Below are positions 50,083-59,667 of a stretch of 64,000 bases of DNA, piece by piece (the stretch's first letter is position 1; every line of letters begins with the position of its first letter). The position numbers and the translations under genes are program-made. Location: contig DATKOR010000045.1 of assembly GCA_035524495.1 (NCBI GenBank), positions 13,710-77,709 of the forward strand, read 5' to 3'. The notes below the pieces were generated by a model. The model worked only from the letters and a program-made list of their open reading frames with translations, did not search any database and was not told where the DNA came from. This DNA comes from CAIKZZ01 sp035524495. Lineage in GTDB: Bacteria > Pseudomonadota > Gammaproteobacteria > Steroidobacterales > Steroidobacteraceae.

Positions 50083-52905
50083 GTGGACTACAAGCAAACG
50101 ATCAACCTGCCGCAAACCGACTTCCCGATGAAGGCGGACCTCGCCAACCGCGAGCCGCGCTGGCTCGGGTTCTGGTCGGGCCGCGACATCTACGCGAAGC
50201 TGCGCGCGGTGGCGCGCGGCCGCCCGGTGTTCATCCTCGCCGACGGCCCGCCGTACGCCAACGGCGCGATCCACATCGGGCACGCCGTCAACAAGGTGCT
50301 GAAGGACGTCGTCGTCAAGTCGCGCACGCTCGACGGCTACGACGCACCGTACGTGCCGGGCTGGGACTGCCACGGGCTGCCGATCGAGCACCAGGTCGAG
50401 AAGTCGCACGGCCGCGTCGGCACGAAGCTCGACGCCAAGGCCTTTCGCGCCGCGTGCCGCGAGTACGCGGGAAAGCAGATCGATGCGCAGCGCACCGACT
50501 TCGTCCGGCTGGGCGTGCTCGGCGACTGGGGGCGCCCGTACCTGACGATGGCGCCGGCCTACGAGGCGGCCCAGCTGCGCGCCTTCGCGCGCATCTACGA
50601 GCGCGGCCACATCTACAAGGGCTACAAGCCGGTCCACTGGTGCCTCGACTGCCGTTCGTCGCTCGCCGAGGCCGAGGTCGAGTACGAGGAACGCACGAGC
50701 CCGAGCATTGACGTGCGTTACGCCGTCGTCGACGTCGTTGACCTCGCGCGGCGCAGCGGGCTCGATCCCAGCGACCTCGCGAGCCCGAGCGTCGTGATCT
50801 GGACCACGACGCCGTGGACGCTGCCGGCGAGCCAGGCGGTCGCCGTGCACCCGGAATTCGACTACCTCGTGCTGCGCGCCGAGGGCGGGCGGGGTGCGGA
50901 GACACTGATCGTGGCCGCCGACCTGGCGGCGGCGGTCGCGACGCGCGCCGGCTTCGACACCCAGGCGCCGCTCGCGCGCTTCAAGGGAGCCGTGCTCGAG
51001 GGCCTGAAGCTCAGGCACCCGTTCTACGACCGCGAGGTGCCGGTGATCCTCGGCGGGCACGTGACGCTCGATGTGGGCACGGGCGCCGTGCACACGGCCC
51101 CGGGCCACGGTCTCGACGACTACATCGTCGGCCAGCGCTACGGTCTCCCGGTCGACAACCCGGTCGGCGGCGACGGCCGCTTCCTCGCCTCGACGCCGCT
51201 GTTCGCCGGGCTGCAGGTGTTCGAGGCCAACCCCAGGATCATCGAGGTGCTCGCCGAGCGCGGGCGGCTGCTGTCGCACGCGCCGTACCGGCACAGCTAC
51301 CCGCACTGCTGGCGGCACAAGACCCCGGTGATCTTCCGCGCGACGCCGCAGTGGTTCATCGGCATGGAGCAGGAGGGACTGCGCGCGCAGGCGCTGTCCG
51401 AGATCCGGCGCGTCGCCTTCACGCCCGGCTGGGGCGAGAACCGCATCTACAGCATGATCGAGAGCCGCCCCGACTGGTGCGTATCGCGGCAGCGGACCTG
51501 GGGCGTGCCGATCCCGTTCTTCGTGCACCGCGAGACCGGCGCGCTGCACCCGCGCACGATCGAGCTGATCGACGCGGTCGCGGCCCGCGTCGAGCAGGGC
51601 GGCATCGACGCCTGGTTCGACTTGAAGCCCGAGGAGCTGCTCGGTGCCGAGGCCTCCGCGTACGAGAAGTCGACCGACGTGATGGACGTGTGGGTCGACT
51701 CCGGACTCTCGCACTGGTGCACGCCGCACGAGCGTCCCGAACTGCGCTTCCCGGCGGACCTCTACCTCGAGGGCTCCGACCAGCATCGCGGCTGGTTCCA
51801 CTCCTCGCTGCTGACCTCGGTCGCGATGCACGGCCACGCGCCCTACCGCGGCGTCCTGACGCACGGGTTCACCGTGGACGAGAAGGGCCGCAAGATGTCG
51901 AAGTCGCTCGGCAACACGGTGGTGCCGCAGAAGGTCATCGCCTCGCTCGGCGCCGACGTGCTCCGGCTCTGGGTCGCGGCCACCGACTACGCCAACGAGA
52001 TCGCGGTCTCCGACGAGATCCTGAAGCGGATGGCGGACTCGTACCGGCGGATGCGCAACACCGTGCGCTTCCTGCTCGGCAACCTCGCCGGCTTCGCGCC
52101 GCAGCAGCACGCGCTGCCGGTCGATCGGCTCGTCGAGCTCGACCGCTGGGCGATCGGGCGCGCGCACGCGCTGCAGCAGGAGGTGATCGCCGCCTACCGC
52201 AGTTACGAGTTCCACCTGATCTACCAGAAGGTCCACAACTTCTGCGTCGTCGACCTCGGGGCGTTTTACCTGGACGTGCTCAAGGACCGGCTTTACACGA
52301 CGCCGGCCGCCGGCGCCGCGCGGCGTTCGGCGCAGACGGCGCTCTGGCACATTGCCGAGGCGATGGTGCGCTGGCTCGCGCCGCTGCTGTCGTTCACGGC
52401 CGAGGAAATCTGGCAGGCGCTGCCGCCGCTCGAAGGCCGCCCCGAGTCGGTGTTCCTGTCCGAGTGGTACGCGCTGCCGGCCGTGGTCCCGGGCGCCGGC
52501 ATCGACTGGGACGCGGTGATTGCGCTCAAGGCCGACGTCAGTCGCGAGCTCGAGGCGCTGCGCGCCAAGGGCCTGATCGGCGGCACGCTCGACGCGGTCG
52601 TCGACGTCTGGGCCGAGCCCGCGGTTCACGCGCGCCTCGCACCGCTCGGCGATGAGCTGCGCTTCGCGCTGATCACCTCCGAGGCGCGCCTGCACGACGC
52701 CGCGACCCGCCCGGTCGAGGCGGCGCCGGCGCCGAGCGTGGCCAAGGCCGGCGTCTACATCGCGGTGCAGCCGAGCGGCGAGCGCAAGTGCGCGCGCTGC
52801 TGGCACCTGCGCCCGGACGTCGGCCAGGATCCGCGCCACCCGGAAATCTGCGCGCGCTGCGCGAGCAACGTCGAGGGCCCGGGCGAGACGCGGAGGTTCG
52901 CATGA
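50083..52905 (+). CDS. ileS: Isoleucyl-tRNA synthetase
   Basis: 940 aa from GTG 50083; E. coli IleS begins with a similar DYKxTLNLPxTxFPM segment, which fixes this start. HIGH (in NGAIHIGHAVNKVL, ~residue 64) and KMSKS (~604) mark the catalytic core. An editing domain lies between them (IWTTTPWTLPASQA). A C-terminal zinc ribbon has CARCWHLRPDV and CARCASN. It overlaps lspA by 4 bp (ATGA). Charges tRNA-Ile. Confidence 0.98.
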   Translation: MDYKQTINLPQTDFPMKADLANREPRWLGFWSGRDIYAKLRAVARGRPVFILADGPPYANGAIHIGHAVNKVLKDVVVKSRTLDGYDAPYVPGWDCHGLPIEHQVEKSHGRVGTKLDAKAFRAACREYAGKQIDAQRTDFVRLGVLGDWGRPYLTMAPAYEAAQLRAFARIYERGHIYKGYKPVHWCLDCRSSLAEAEVEYEERTSPSIDVRYAVVDVVDLARRSGLDPSDLASPSVVIWTTTPWTLPASQAVAVHPEFDYLVLRAEGGRGAETLIVAADLAAAVATRAGFDTQAPLARFKGAVLEGLKLRHPFYDREVPVILGGHVTLDVGTGAVHTAPGHGLDDYIVGQRYGLPVDNPVGGDGRFLASTPLFAGLQVFEANPRIIEVLAERGRLLSHAPYRHSYPHCWRHKTPVIFRATPQWFIGMEQEGLRAQALSEIRRVAFTPGWGENRIYSMIESRPDWCVSRQRTWGVPIPFFVHRETGALHPRTIELIDAVAARVEQGGIDAWFDLKPEELLGAEASAYEKSTDVMDVWVDSGLSHWCTPHERPELRFPADLYLEGSDQHRGWFHSSLLTSVAMHGHAPYRGVLTHGFTVDEKGRKMSKSLGNTVVPQKVIASLGADVLRLWVAATDYANEIAVSDEILKRMADSYRRMRNTVRFLLGNLAGFAPQQHALPVDRLVELDRWAIGRAHALQQEVIAAYRSYEFHLIYQKVHNFCVVDLGAFYLDVLKDRLYTTPAAGAARRSAQTALWHIAEAMVRWLAPLLSFTAEEIWQALPPLEGRPESVFLSEWYALPAVVPGAGIDWDAVIALKADVSRELEALRAKGLIGGTLDAVVDVWAEPAVHARLAPLGDELRFALITSEARLHDAATRPVEAAPAPSVAKAGVYIAVQPSGERKCARCWHLRPDVGQDPRHPEICARCASNVEGPGETRRFA

Positions 52906-53432
52906 GCACGCCGCTGCCGCCGGGGAGCGCGCTGCGCTGGCTGTGGCTGAGCGCGCTCGTGGTCGCCGTCGACCAGGCGACCAAGGCGCTGATCGTCGCG
53001 CGCTTCGAGCTGTTCGAGCGCAAGGCGCTGCTGCCGGTGCTCGAGCTCACGCGGCTGCACAACAAGGGCGCGGCATTCAGCTTCCTCAGCGACGCCTCGG
53101 GCTGGCAGCACTACCTGTTCCTCGTGCTCGCGGCGCTCGTCAGCGTCGGCATCGTCGTGTGGCTGTCGCGGCTGCGCGGCCCCGGGCACCTGCTGCTCGC
53201 CGCGGGGCTCGCGCTGATCCTCGGTGGCGCGGTCGGCAATGCGCTCGACCGGCTGCTGCGCGGCCACGTCGTCGACTTCATTCACTTTCACTGGTACGAG
53301 CGCTGGTATTTCCCGGCGTTCAATGCGGCCGACACCGCGATCACCATCGGCGCGGGGCTGCTGCTGCTGGATTCGCTGCTCGAGTCGCGGCGCACGCGCG
53401 CGCCGGGACCGGCGCAGGCGGACCCGCCGTGA
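52902..53432 (+). CDS. lspA: Lipoprotein signal peptidase II
   Basis: 176 aa. Four membrane helices and the two catalytic Asp in GNALDRLLRGHVVDFI and FNAADTAITIG define LspA, as does NKGAAFSFLSD. It cleaves signal peptides of diacylglyceryl prolipoproteins. Coupled to ileS and, by GTGA, to ispH; the fkpB gene present between them in E. coli is missing here. Confidence 0.97.
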   Translation: MSTPLPPGSALRWLWLSALVVAVDQATKALIVARFELFERKALLPVLELTRLHNKGAAFSFLSDASGWQHYLFLVLAALVSVGIVVWLSRLRGPGHLLLAAGLALILGGAVGNALDRLLRGHVVDFIHFHWYERWYFPAFNAADTAITIGAGLLLLDSLLESRRTRAPGPAQADPP

Positions 53433-54379
53433 AGATCCACCTCGCGAACCCGCGCGGGTTCTGCGCCGGCGTCGACCGCGCGATCGACATCGTCGAGCGG
53501 GCATTGAGCCTCTTCGGCGCGCCGATTTTCGTGCGCCACGAGGTCGTGCACAACCGCTACGTCGTCGACCGCCTGCGCTCGCTGGGGGCGCGCTTCGTCG
53601 AGGAACTCGACGAGGTGCCGGACGGCGCGACGGTGATCTTCAGCGCGCACGGCGTGTCGCGCGCGGTCCAGGAGGAGGCCGCACGCCGCGGGCTCAACGT
53701 GTTCGACGCGACCTGCCCGCTGGTCACCAAGGTGCACATGGAGGTCATGCGCTACGCGCGTGATGCGCGCGAGGTGATACTGATCGGCCACGCTGGGCAC
53801 CCGGAGGTCGAGGGCACGACCGGGCAGTTCGACCGCTCGCTGGGCGGGGAGATCTACCTCGTCGAGACGCCCGAGGACGTTGCGCGACTCAGCGTGCGCG
53901 ACCCTTCGCGCCTCGCGTTCGTGACCCAGACGACGCTCTCGGTCGATGACACGGCGCGCATCGTCGCGGCGCTGAACGCGCGCTTCCCCGGCCTCGCCTC
54001 GCCGCGCAAGGAAGACATCTGCTACGCGACGCAGAATCGCCAGGACGCGGTCAAGGAACTCGTCGGCTACTGCGACGTCCTGGTCGTGGTCGGGTCGCGC
54101 TCGAGCTCGAATTCGAACCGCCTGCGCGAGATCGCCGCCAAGCAGGGCGTGCCCGGCTACCTGGTCGACGGCGCCGACGATCTGCAGCGCGAGTGGTTCG
54201 AAGGCGCGCGCGCCGTCGGCGTCACGGCTGGCGCCTCGGCCCCGGAGATCCTCGTCCAGCAGGTCGTCACGCGCCTGCGGGAGTGGGGTGGGGAACCGGC
54301 TGCCGAGGTGCCCGGACGCACCGAACACGTCGTGTTCGCGTTGCCCAGACCCCTGCGGGATGTCGCCAAACCCGCCTGA
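53429..54379 (+). CDS. ispH: 4-hydroxy-3-methylbut-2-enyl diphosphate reductase
   Basis: 316 aa from GTG 53429 overlapping the lspA stop. The three [4Fe-4S] ligands are Cys12 in NPRGFCAGVDRA, Cys in VFDATCPLVTK and Cys in DICYATQNRQ. It makes IPP and DMAPP in the last step of the MEP pathway, which then feed ispB. HEVVHNRYVVD and SAHGVSRAV match the family. Confidence 0.97.
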   Translation: MKIHLANPRGFCAGVDRAIDIVERALSLFGAPIFVRHEVVHNRYVVDRLRSLGARFVEELDEVPDGATVIFSAHGVSRAVQEEAARRGLNVFDATCPLVTKVHMEVMRYARDAREVILIGHAGHPEVEGTTGQFDRSLGGEIYLVETPEDVARLSVRDPSRLAFVTQTTLSVDDTARIVAALNARFPGLASPRKEDICYATQNRQDAVKELVGYCDVLVVVGSRSSSNSNRLREIAAKQGVPGYLVDGADDLQREWFEGARAVGVTAGASAPEILVQQVVTRLREWGGEPAAEVPGRTEHVVFALPRPLRDVAKPA

Positions 54380-54435
54380 GGTCGGTGTGCGTTGGCGCTC
54401 GCCAAGCGCATTCCGTATACTGCGCCCCCCTCCGC

Positions 54436-54511
54436 GCCGGTGTAGCTCAGTTGGTAGAGCAGTCGCTTCGTAAGCGAGAGGTCGGGGGTTCAAGTCCCTC
54501 CACCGGCACCA
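54436..54511 (+). tRNA. tRNA-Thr (CGT)
   Basis: 76 bases. The acceptor GCCGGTG pairs with CACCGGC-A-CCA, with CCA encoded. GCTCAGTTGGTAGAGC forms the D-arm, TTCGTAA the anticodon loop (CGT), GGGGGTTCAAGTCCCTC the T-arm. It follows ispH by 56 bp. Confidence 0.96.
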
Positions 54512-54582
54512 GACTCCCAGGGCGGCGGCAAACCAATCGAAGACAGCGCTCCGGCGGGCGCGCCCGGCGCTCGCCGCCGCCG

Positions 54583-55596
54583 TCAGCGTAGCTCGATCCG
54601 GTGCAACCAGAACTCGCGCGGGCCGTCCGGCCCGGCGCGAAACAGCTGCAGGTTCGCGATGTGCGCGAGGTCAATGGAGCGCCCGCGCGGCGCGTCCCGG
54701 ATCGCGGCAACCGGAAACTCGAGCACCTCGCGGCGGCCGGCCGGGACCGTCACTTCCGAGTTGAAGCGGTCCGCGTACGTGGAGTCGTGGGCGCGATCGT
54801 GGACCCGGACGCTGAGCGCAAGGTCGCTGCGGCCGGGGTTGGTGAGCTCGACGACGAGCGTCGCGTAGCCGCGCCAGTCGGGCGCCGGCTCGTCGAGCGA
54901 GACGCCGGCGTACGGCCGCGCGATCAACGGCACGCGCAGCGCCGTCTCGCCGGCCGTGCGCGCCTGCGCGGCCGGGAGCGCAAAGCGCTCGATCCTGCCG
55001 CCCACCCCCGACACGAACAGGAGGTCAAGGCGCGTCGCCGGCACGAAGAGCGCCGGGAAGCGGTGGCTGCGCAGCGTGTAGCCGGCGAGCGTCCATGCCA
55101 GCGGCGTCAGGATGATCGCGAGCAGCACGAGCGCGGCGCCGAGATACAACGCCCGCCACTGCGGCGCGAAGCGCCCGGGCCGGCAGCGCACGTCGAACGC
55201 CGCGGCGAGCGCGAGCGCCGCCGCGGCACCGCGCGCGTCGAGTCCAACGTCGCGCAGCGACGGGTCGCGGTGCGTGAAGATCTGGCCGAGCTCGGTCAGC
55301 GCGCCGATCGTGACCGCGATCGCGAATGCGGCGAGGTAGTCGATCGCGGGGCCGCTGGCGGGCGCCGGGCGCTGGCGCGCGAGTACGAGGATCCCGAGTG
55401 CGATGACGCCGAACACGCTCGGATGGCCGAGCTTCTGCACGACGTGCAGGATCAGCGGGCGACCGGGCAGCTCGCCGAACACGACCAGCAGCGCGAGCGC
55501 GAGTATCGCCGTCACGAGGAACGGCGGGCGGATCACCGTCAGGCGCGCCACGTCGAGGCGCGGCGTCGAGGCTGCGGGAACGGGCGTCCGTGCCAC
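54583..55596 (-). CDS. VanZ-family membrane protein with beta-rich C-terminal domain
   Basis: 337 aa if it begins at GTG 55596; a later GTG at 55551 is also possible. The membrane part (to ~195) has VanZ-like LTELGQIFTHRDPSLRDVGL and VQKLGHPSVFGVIALGILVL. The C-terminal ~135 residues form a soluble beta domain (WRGYATLVVELTNPGRSDLA, then EVLEFPVAAIRDAPRGRS), probably a carbohydrate-binding-like fold. It lies 20 bp after the acyl-AMP ligase and is likely in its operon. Role unknown. Confidence 0.68.
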   Translation of the reverse strand: MARTPVPAASTPRLDVARLTVIRPPFLVTAILALALLVVFGELPGRPLILHVVQKLGHPSVFGVIALGILVLARQRPAPASGPAIDYLAAFAIAVTIGALTELGQIFTHRDPSLRDVGLDARGAAAALALAAAFDVRCRPGRFAPQWRALYLGAALVLLAIILTPLAWTLAGYTLRSHRFPALFVPATRLDLLFVSGVGGRIERFALPAAQARTAGETALRVPLIARPYAGVSLDEPAPDWRGYATLVVELTNPGRSDLALSVRVHDRAHDSTYADRFNSEVTVPAGRREVLEFPVAAIRDAPRGRSIDLAHIANLQLFRAGPDGPREFWLHRIELR

Positions 55597-55616
55597 GTCG
55601 GGGGTCGGGGTGCGGC

Positions 55617-57578
55617 TCAGGCGCGCTGCGCCGCGAGCTTGGACTCGACGTGCCTGGCGAGCGCGGCGACCGTCGGGTAGTCGAAGAGCTCCGTCAGGTC
55701 GACGACACCCGGGTACTCCTTGTCGATCTCCTCGTGGATCTGGATCAGCGTCAGCGAGCTTGCGCCGATCTCGAACAGGTTGTCGTCGAGCTCGACGCGC
55801 TTGTCGGGCAGCGCCGCGTCGCAGATCGTCTTGATCTTGGACTCGACGCCCGCGCCGGCGTCGCGATGCGCGTGGTGCGCCTCGCGCAGCCGCGCGAGCG
55901 CCTGCAGATCCCCGGCGAACTCGCCGGCGACGAAGGCCTCCTCGAGCTGCACGCGCTGGATCTTGCCGCTCGTGGTCTTCGGTATGCGCTTGACCGGCAC
56001 GACGTGAGCGACCTCCAGTCCCGCGTGCTCGTTGACGAGGCGCGTGACGGCGGCCGCGACCGGCAGGAAGTCCTCGAGCGAGCCGCGGTGCAGGATGAAC
56101 AGCGTGAGCTCGTCGGTCTCGGCACCGGGCGGGCGGCAGCCGGCGGCGACGACCTTGCCGAGCTCGAGGCCGTCGGCCCGCTGCGCGATGTCCTCGAGGT
56201 CGTGCGGGTAGTAGTTCTGGCCGTTGACGAAGATGATCTCCTTGGCCCGGCCGGTGATGTAGAGGTCGCCGTCGACGACGACGCCGAGGTCGCCGGTGTC
56301 GAGCCAACCGTCGGGGGTGATCGCGCGCGCGTTGATCTCGGGCGCCTCGTAGTAGCCCTTGGTCACGTTGTCGCCGCGGATCAGCAGGTGACCGACCGTG
56401 CCCTGCGGCAGCTCGCTGCGATCCTCGGCGGCGATGCGCACCTCGGTGCCGGGGAGCGGCCGGCCGACGTTCATCAGCGAGAGCGCGTCGCGGGTCGAGG
56501 CCGCAGCGCGCCCGGCAACCTCCCCGATGCCCAGCCGGTGGCGGTCGAAGCTGAGGGCGGCGTAGTCGCTGCCCAGCGGCGGGAACGTGACGGCGAGCGT
56601 TGCCTCGGCGAGTCCGTAGACCGGGAACATCGCATTGCGCCTGAGGCCATAGGGGCGCATCCGCGTCATGAACTCGTCGCAGAGCTCGACCGAGATCGGC
56701 TCGGCGCCGTTGAAGATCAGCCGCGCGGCGCTGAGGTCGACGCCCTCGAGCGGGCGGTCGCCGAGCACCTTCAGGAAGTGCCGGTAGCCGAAGTTCGGGG
56801 AACTCAGGATCGTTGCGCGCTTCGCGCTAGCGAACTTCGGCCACAACAGCGGCCGGCGGATGAACAGCTCCGTCGGCATCAGGTGGTTCTCGATGCGGTT
56901 CGCGAACATGAAGATGTGCTTGCCGATCAGCCCCATGTCGTGGGTCAGCGGCATCCAGCTCAGCGACACGTCCTGGTCGTTGAAGCCGGCACTCTCGCTC
57001 GCGCCGCGGCAGTTGGCCAGCACGTTGCGGTGGGTCAGCACGACGCCCTTTGGCGCGCTGGTCGATCCCGACGAGAACTGGATGAATGCGACGTCGTCCG
57101 CGGTCACGCGCGCGGCGCGCCCGGCGCGCGAGGTGTCGACGCCGGCGTCGACGAGGAACGCGCGGCGCTGCAGACGCTCGAAGGTCGCGGACTCGCCGAC
57201 GCTGGCGGCAAAGGTGCCGATGCGCTCGAGGTTCTTCTGGTCGGTGTAGAGGTACGGGTCGCCCAGCAGGCGCGCGATGCGAAGCAGCTTGTGGCGATGC
57301 TCGTCGGAGATGCCGACCGCGAGCGGCACCGGGATGATGCCGCCGCTGAGCGCCGCCCAGAAGCCGTCGATGAAGCGCTCGTTGTCGTTCAGGAAGATGA
57401 TCAGCTTGTCGCCGCGCGCCGCGCCGCGGGCCTGCAGGTGCCACAGGATCCCGAGCGCCCGCTCGTAGAGCTCGCCGAACGGCACGACGTGCTCCTCGTG
57501 CTCGCCCTCGAGGTAGTGGATCGCGCGCGGCGCGCTGCGATTGGCCTCGAGAACTTCTATCAGGGTCGAGTGCTGCAT
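55617..57578 (-). CDS. Fatty acyl-AMP ligase fused to a C-terminal carrier domain
   Basis: 653 aa from ATG 57578. ANL motifs: FIQFSSGSTSAPKGVVL (A3, ~196), PVYGLAEATLAV (A5), WLDTGDLGVV (A7) and PKTTSGKIQR (A10). GRAKEIIFVNGQNYYPHDLE is usual for FAAL-type enzymes that load long acyl chains on a carrier. The last ~80 residues are an acyl carrier domain with the phosphopantetheine site at Ser608 in IGASSLTLIQ (usual GxDSL, here GASSL). It lies between the P450 and VanZ genes on one strand. Confidence 0.88.
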   Translation of the reverse strand: MQHSTLIEVLEANRSAPRAIHYLEGEHEEHVVPFGELYERALGILWHLQARGAARGDKLIIFLNDNERFIDGFWAALSGGIIPVPLAVGISDEHRHKLLRIARLLGDPYLYTDQKNLERIGTFAASVGESATFERLQRRAFLVDAGVDTSRAGRAARVTADDVAFIQFSSGSTSAPKGVVLTHRNVLANCRGASESAGFNDQDVSLSWMPLTHDMGLIGKHIFMFANRIENHLMPTELFIRRPLLWPKFASAKRATILSSPNFGYRHFLKVLGDRPLEGVDLSAARLIFNGAEPISVELCDEFMTRMRPYGLRRNAMFPVYGLAEATLAVTFPPLGSDYAALSFDRHRLGIGEVAGRAAASTRDALSLMNVGRPLPGTEVRIAAEDRSELPQGTVGHLLIRGDNVTKGYYEAPEINARAITPDGWLDTGDLGVVVDGDLYITGRAKEIIFVNGQNYYPHDLEDIAQRADGLELGKVVAAGCRPPGAETDELTLFILHRGSLEDFLPVAAAVTRLVNEHAGLEVAHVVPVKRIPKTTSGKIQRVQLEEAFVAGEFAGDLQALARLREAHHAHRDAGAGVESKIKTICDAALPDKRVELDDNLFEIGASSLTLIQIHEEIDKEYPGVVDLTELFDYPTVAALARHVESKLAAQRA

Positions 57579-57621
57579 TCGTCCGGGTCCTTGGCGGCGC
57601 GCCACGGCGCGCGCGATGGAA

Positions 57622-58947
57622 TCAGTGTCGGGGCTTGAGGCGCATCCGCAGGCCGCGGCGCGTGCGCAGGTTGATCGCGGCCTCGATGCCGATCGGGCCG
57701 TCGTCAATGTACTCGAGTCGCCACCGACGCGCGACCTTGGAGACGTGCACCGTCATCTCGTACATCGCGAAGTTCTCGCCGACGCAGTGGCGCGGGCCGG
57801 CGGCGAACGGCACGTAGATCCACTGATCGCGCGGATCGATGCTGGCCTCGATGAAGCGTTCGGGCCGAAATGCCTCCGGCTCCGGCCAGTACGCCGGATG
57901 GCGCTGGATCAGGTAGGGGCTCAGCATCACGTCGGTGCCGGCCGGCACCGCATGGCCGGAGAACACGTCGGGTCCGATCGTCCGCCGCGTCAGCAGCCAC
58001 CCCGGCGGGTACAGGCGCATCGCCTCCTTGAGGACCGCCTGCGCGTAGCGCAGGCCTTCGCTGTCGCCGAAGGTGAGTCCCGTCCGCTCCGGCATCGCGT
58101 CGAGTTCCTCGTGCAGCCGCGCCTGCGCCGCCGGGTGCGTGGCGAGCAGGTACCACGTCCAGTTGAGCGCCGAAGCGCTCGTCTCGTGGCCGGCGACAAC
58201 CAGCGTCATGACCTCGTCGACGAGCTCGCGCTCGGCCATCGGCTCGCCGTTCTCCTTGTCGCGTGCGGCGATCAGCATGCCGAGGAAGTCGGCCTGCTCC
58301 GAGCCCTCGGCGCGCCGGCGGGCGGCGAGCTCGCCGACGAGGCGCGCGAGCGAGCGGAACCGGTAGGCGAACTGCAGGTCGCGCGCCGCGTGCTCGGTGA
58401 CGATCGCGAACGGGTTGCCGCCCATGCGTGCGGCGAGCCACTCGAGGTCCGCGCCGAAGATCGCGCGCAGGATGATGTCGAGCGTCAGGGCGCTCATTTC
58501 CTCGGTGATGTCGACCGGCTCGTCGCGCGCGACGATCTCGGCCCAGCGCTCGATGCGCGCATCGACGCAGCGCTCGATCAGCGGGCCGAAAGCCTCGGTG
58601 ACCCGCCGGTGGAACAGCGGCTGGATCATGCGGCGCTGCCGCCGCCAGAGCTCGCCCTCGCTCGTCATGATGCCGTTGCCGAGCAGGATCTTGACGCGGT
58701 CGAGGCCGACGCCCTTGGTGTAATTGCGGTGGTTCGTCACCAGCACGCGCTTGATGTCGGCGGGATTGTTGACGATCCACGTGTCGGAGCCGCGCCCCGG
58801 TGCGTGGATGCGAAACACATCGCCGCAGGCGGCGGCGGCCGCGGCGAGTCGCTCGAGCGAGTCCGGGGTCGAGCCGACGTCGAAGGCGTCCGGGGCCAGC
58901 GGCGGCAGCTGGGTACCCGCGCTATGCTGGTCTTGGGTGCGTGGCAT
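57622..58947 (-). CDS. Cytochrome P450
   Basis: 441 aa. The I-helix oxygen-binding motif is VVAGHETSASALNW, the K-helix ExxR is KEAMRLYPPG and the haem loop is FAAGPRHCVGENFA, with the axial thiolate at Cys388. It lies 43 bp upstream of the acyl-AMP ligase on the same strand, suggesting that it hydroxylates or desaturates a carrier-bound fatty acid (inference). Redox partners are not in the window. Confidence 0.95.
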   Translation of the reverse strand: MPRTQDQHSAGTQLPPLAPDAFDVGSTPDSLERLAAAAAACGDVFRIHAPGRGSDTWIVNNPADIKRVLVTNHRNYTKGVGLDRVKILLGNGIMTSEGELWRRQRRMIQPLFHRRVTEAFGPLIERCVDARIERWAEIVARDEPVDITEEMSALTLDIILRAIFGADLEWLAARMGGNPFAIVTEHAARDLQFAYRFRSLARLVGELAARRRAEGSEQADFLGMLIAARDKENGEPMAERELVDEVMTLVVAGHETSASALNWTWYLLATHPAAQARLHEELDAMPERTGLTFGDSEGLRYAQAVLKEAMRLYPPGWLLTRRTIGPDVFSGHAVPAGTDVMLSPYLIQRHPAYWPEPEAFRPERFIEASIDPRDQWIYVPFAAGPRHCVGENFAMYEMTVHVSKVARRWRLEYIDDGPIGIEAAINLRTRRGLRMRLKPRH

Positions 58948-59626
58948 GCGGGCGGATCAGCGGCGACCGACAATCGTGGACGAATGCGTCAGTTTACATT
59001 ACACGGCGGTCCCGGCGCAGCGGTGGCCGGCGCTCGAGGCCGCATGGCTGCCGCGCGTGCCGGCGGGGAAACGCGAATCGCTCGCGCGCCTGCGCGCGCC
59101 GGCCGATCGCAATGCGAGCCTGCTCGGCGTCGCACTGCTCGCGCACGCGCTCGCAGCGCGCGGCCGCGCGCTCGAGGACTGTGCGCTCGAGTACCCGCCG
59201 CGGGCCAAGCCGCGGCTCGCACGCGGCCCGGACTTCAGCATCGCGCACGCGGGCGGGATCGTCGGCTGCGCGCTCGCGACCGGCGGGCGCATCGGGCTCG
59301 ACGTCGAGCCCGATCGCCCGCTCGCAGCGAGCGCACTGCGTCGCGCGCTCGGCGCGGAGACGCTCGCGGCACTCGCCGACGGTCGACTCGAGCCCGTGCG
59401 TGCGTGGGTGATGACCGAGGCGGTGCTGAAGGCCGCCGGTCGCGGCGTCGAAGCGGCCGCGCGCGTGCGGCTCGAGAGCGTCGCGGCCACGCTCGACGAC
59501 GAGCGCTTCGTGCTCGTGCCGCTGGCGCTCGCGACCGCGCATGTCGGGTATCTGGCGCACGAGGGCGCGCGGCTCGAGCTCGCGACCGTCCGCCACGAGG
59601 CGAGCGAGTTCGCGCGTTTGAGTTAA
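58946..59626 (+). CDS. 4'-phosphopantetheinyl transferase (Sfp-type)
   Basis: 226 aa from ATG 58946; GTG 58976 is an alternative. GRIGLDVEPDRPL supplies the Mg-binding Asp/Glu pair, and WVMTEAVLKAAGRG matches the WxxxEAxxKA motif, with Thr where many members have Lys. It adds phosphopantetheine from CoA to carrier proteins; the obvious local target is the acyl-AMP ligase's carrier domain. Its ATG overlaps the divergent P450 start at a GCATGC palindrome. Confidence 0.85.
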   Translation: MRADQRRPTIVDECVSLHYTAVPAQRWPALEAAWLPRVPAGKRESLARLRAPADRNASLLGVALLAHALAARGRALEDCALEYPPRAKPRLARGPDFSIAHAGGIVGCALATGGRIGLDVEPDRPLAASALRRALGAETLAALADGRLEPVRAWVMTEAVLKAAGRGVEAAARVRLESVAATLDDERFVLVPLALATAHVGYLAHEGARLELATVRHEASEFARLS

Positions 59627-59667
59627 GCGCCGCGAGCCCGCAGAATCCGCGCAGCCCGAGGAAGCCG

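Noticed and set aside
49747..52839. 1030-codon minus-strand open frame
   Set aside because: Antisense to ribF and ileS, no motif, shadow of high GC third positions.
57541..59667. Upstream part of the long plus-strand frame ending at 60414
   Set aside because: It is antisense to P450 and out of frame with the phosphopantetheinyl transferase; only the part from 59668 has family motifs.
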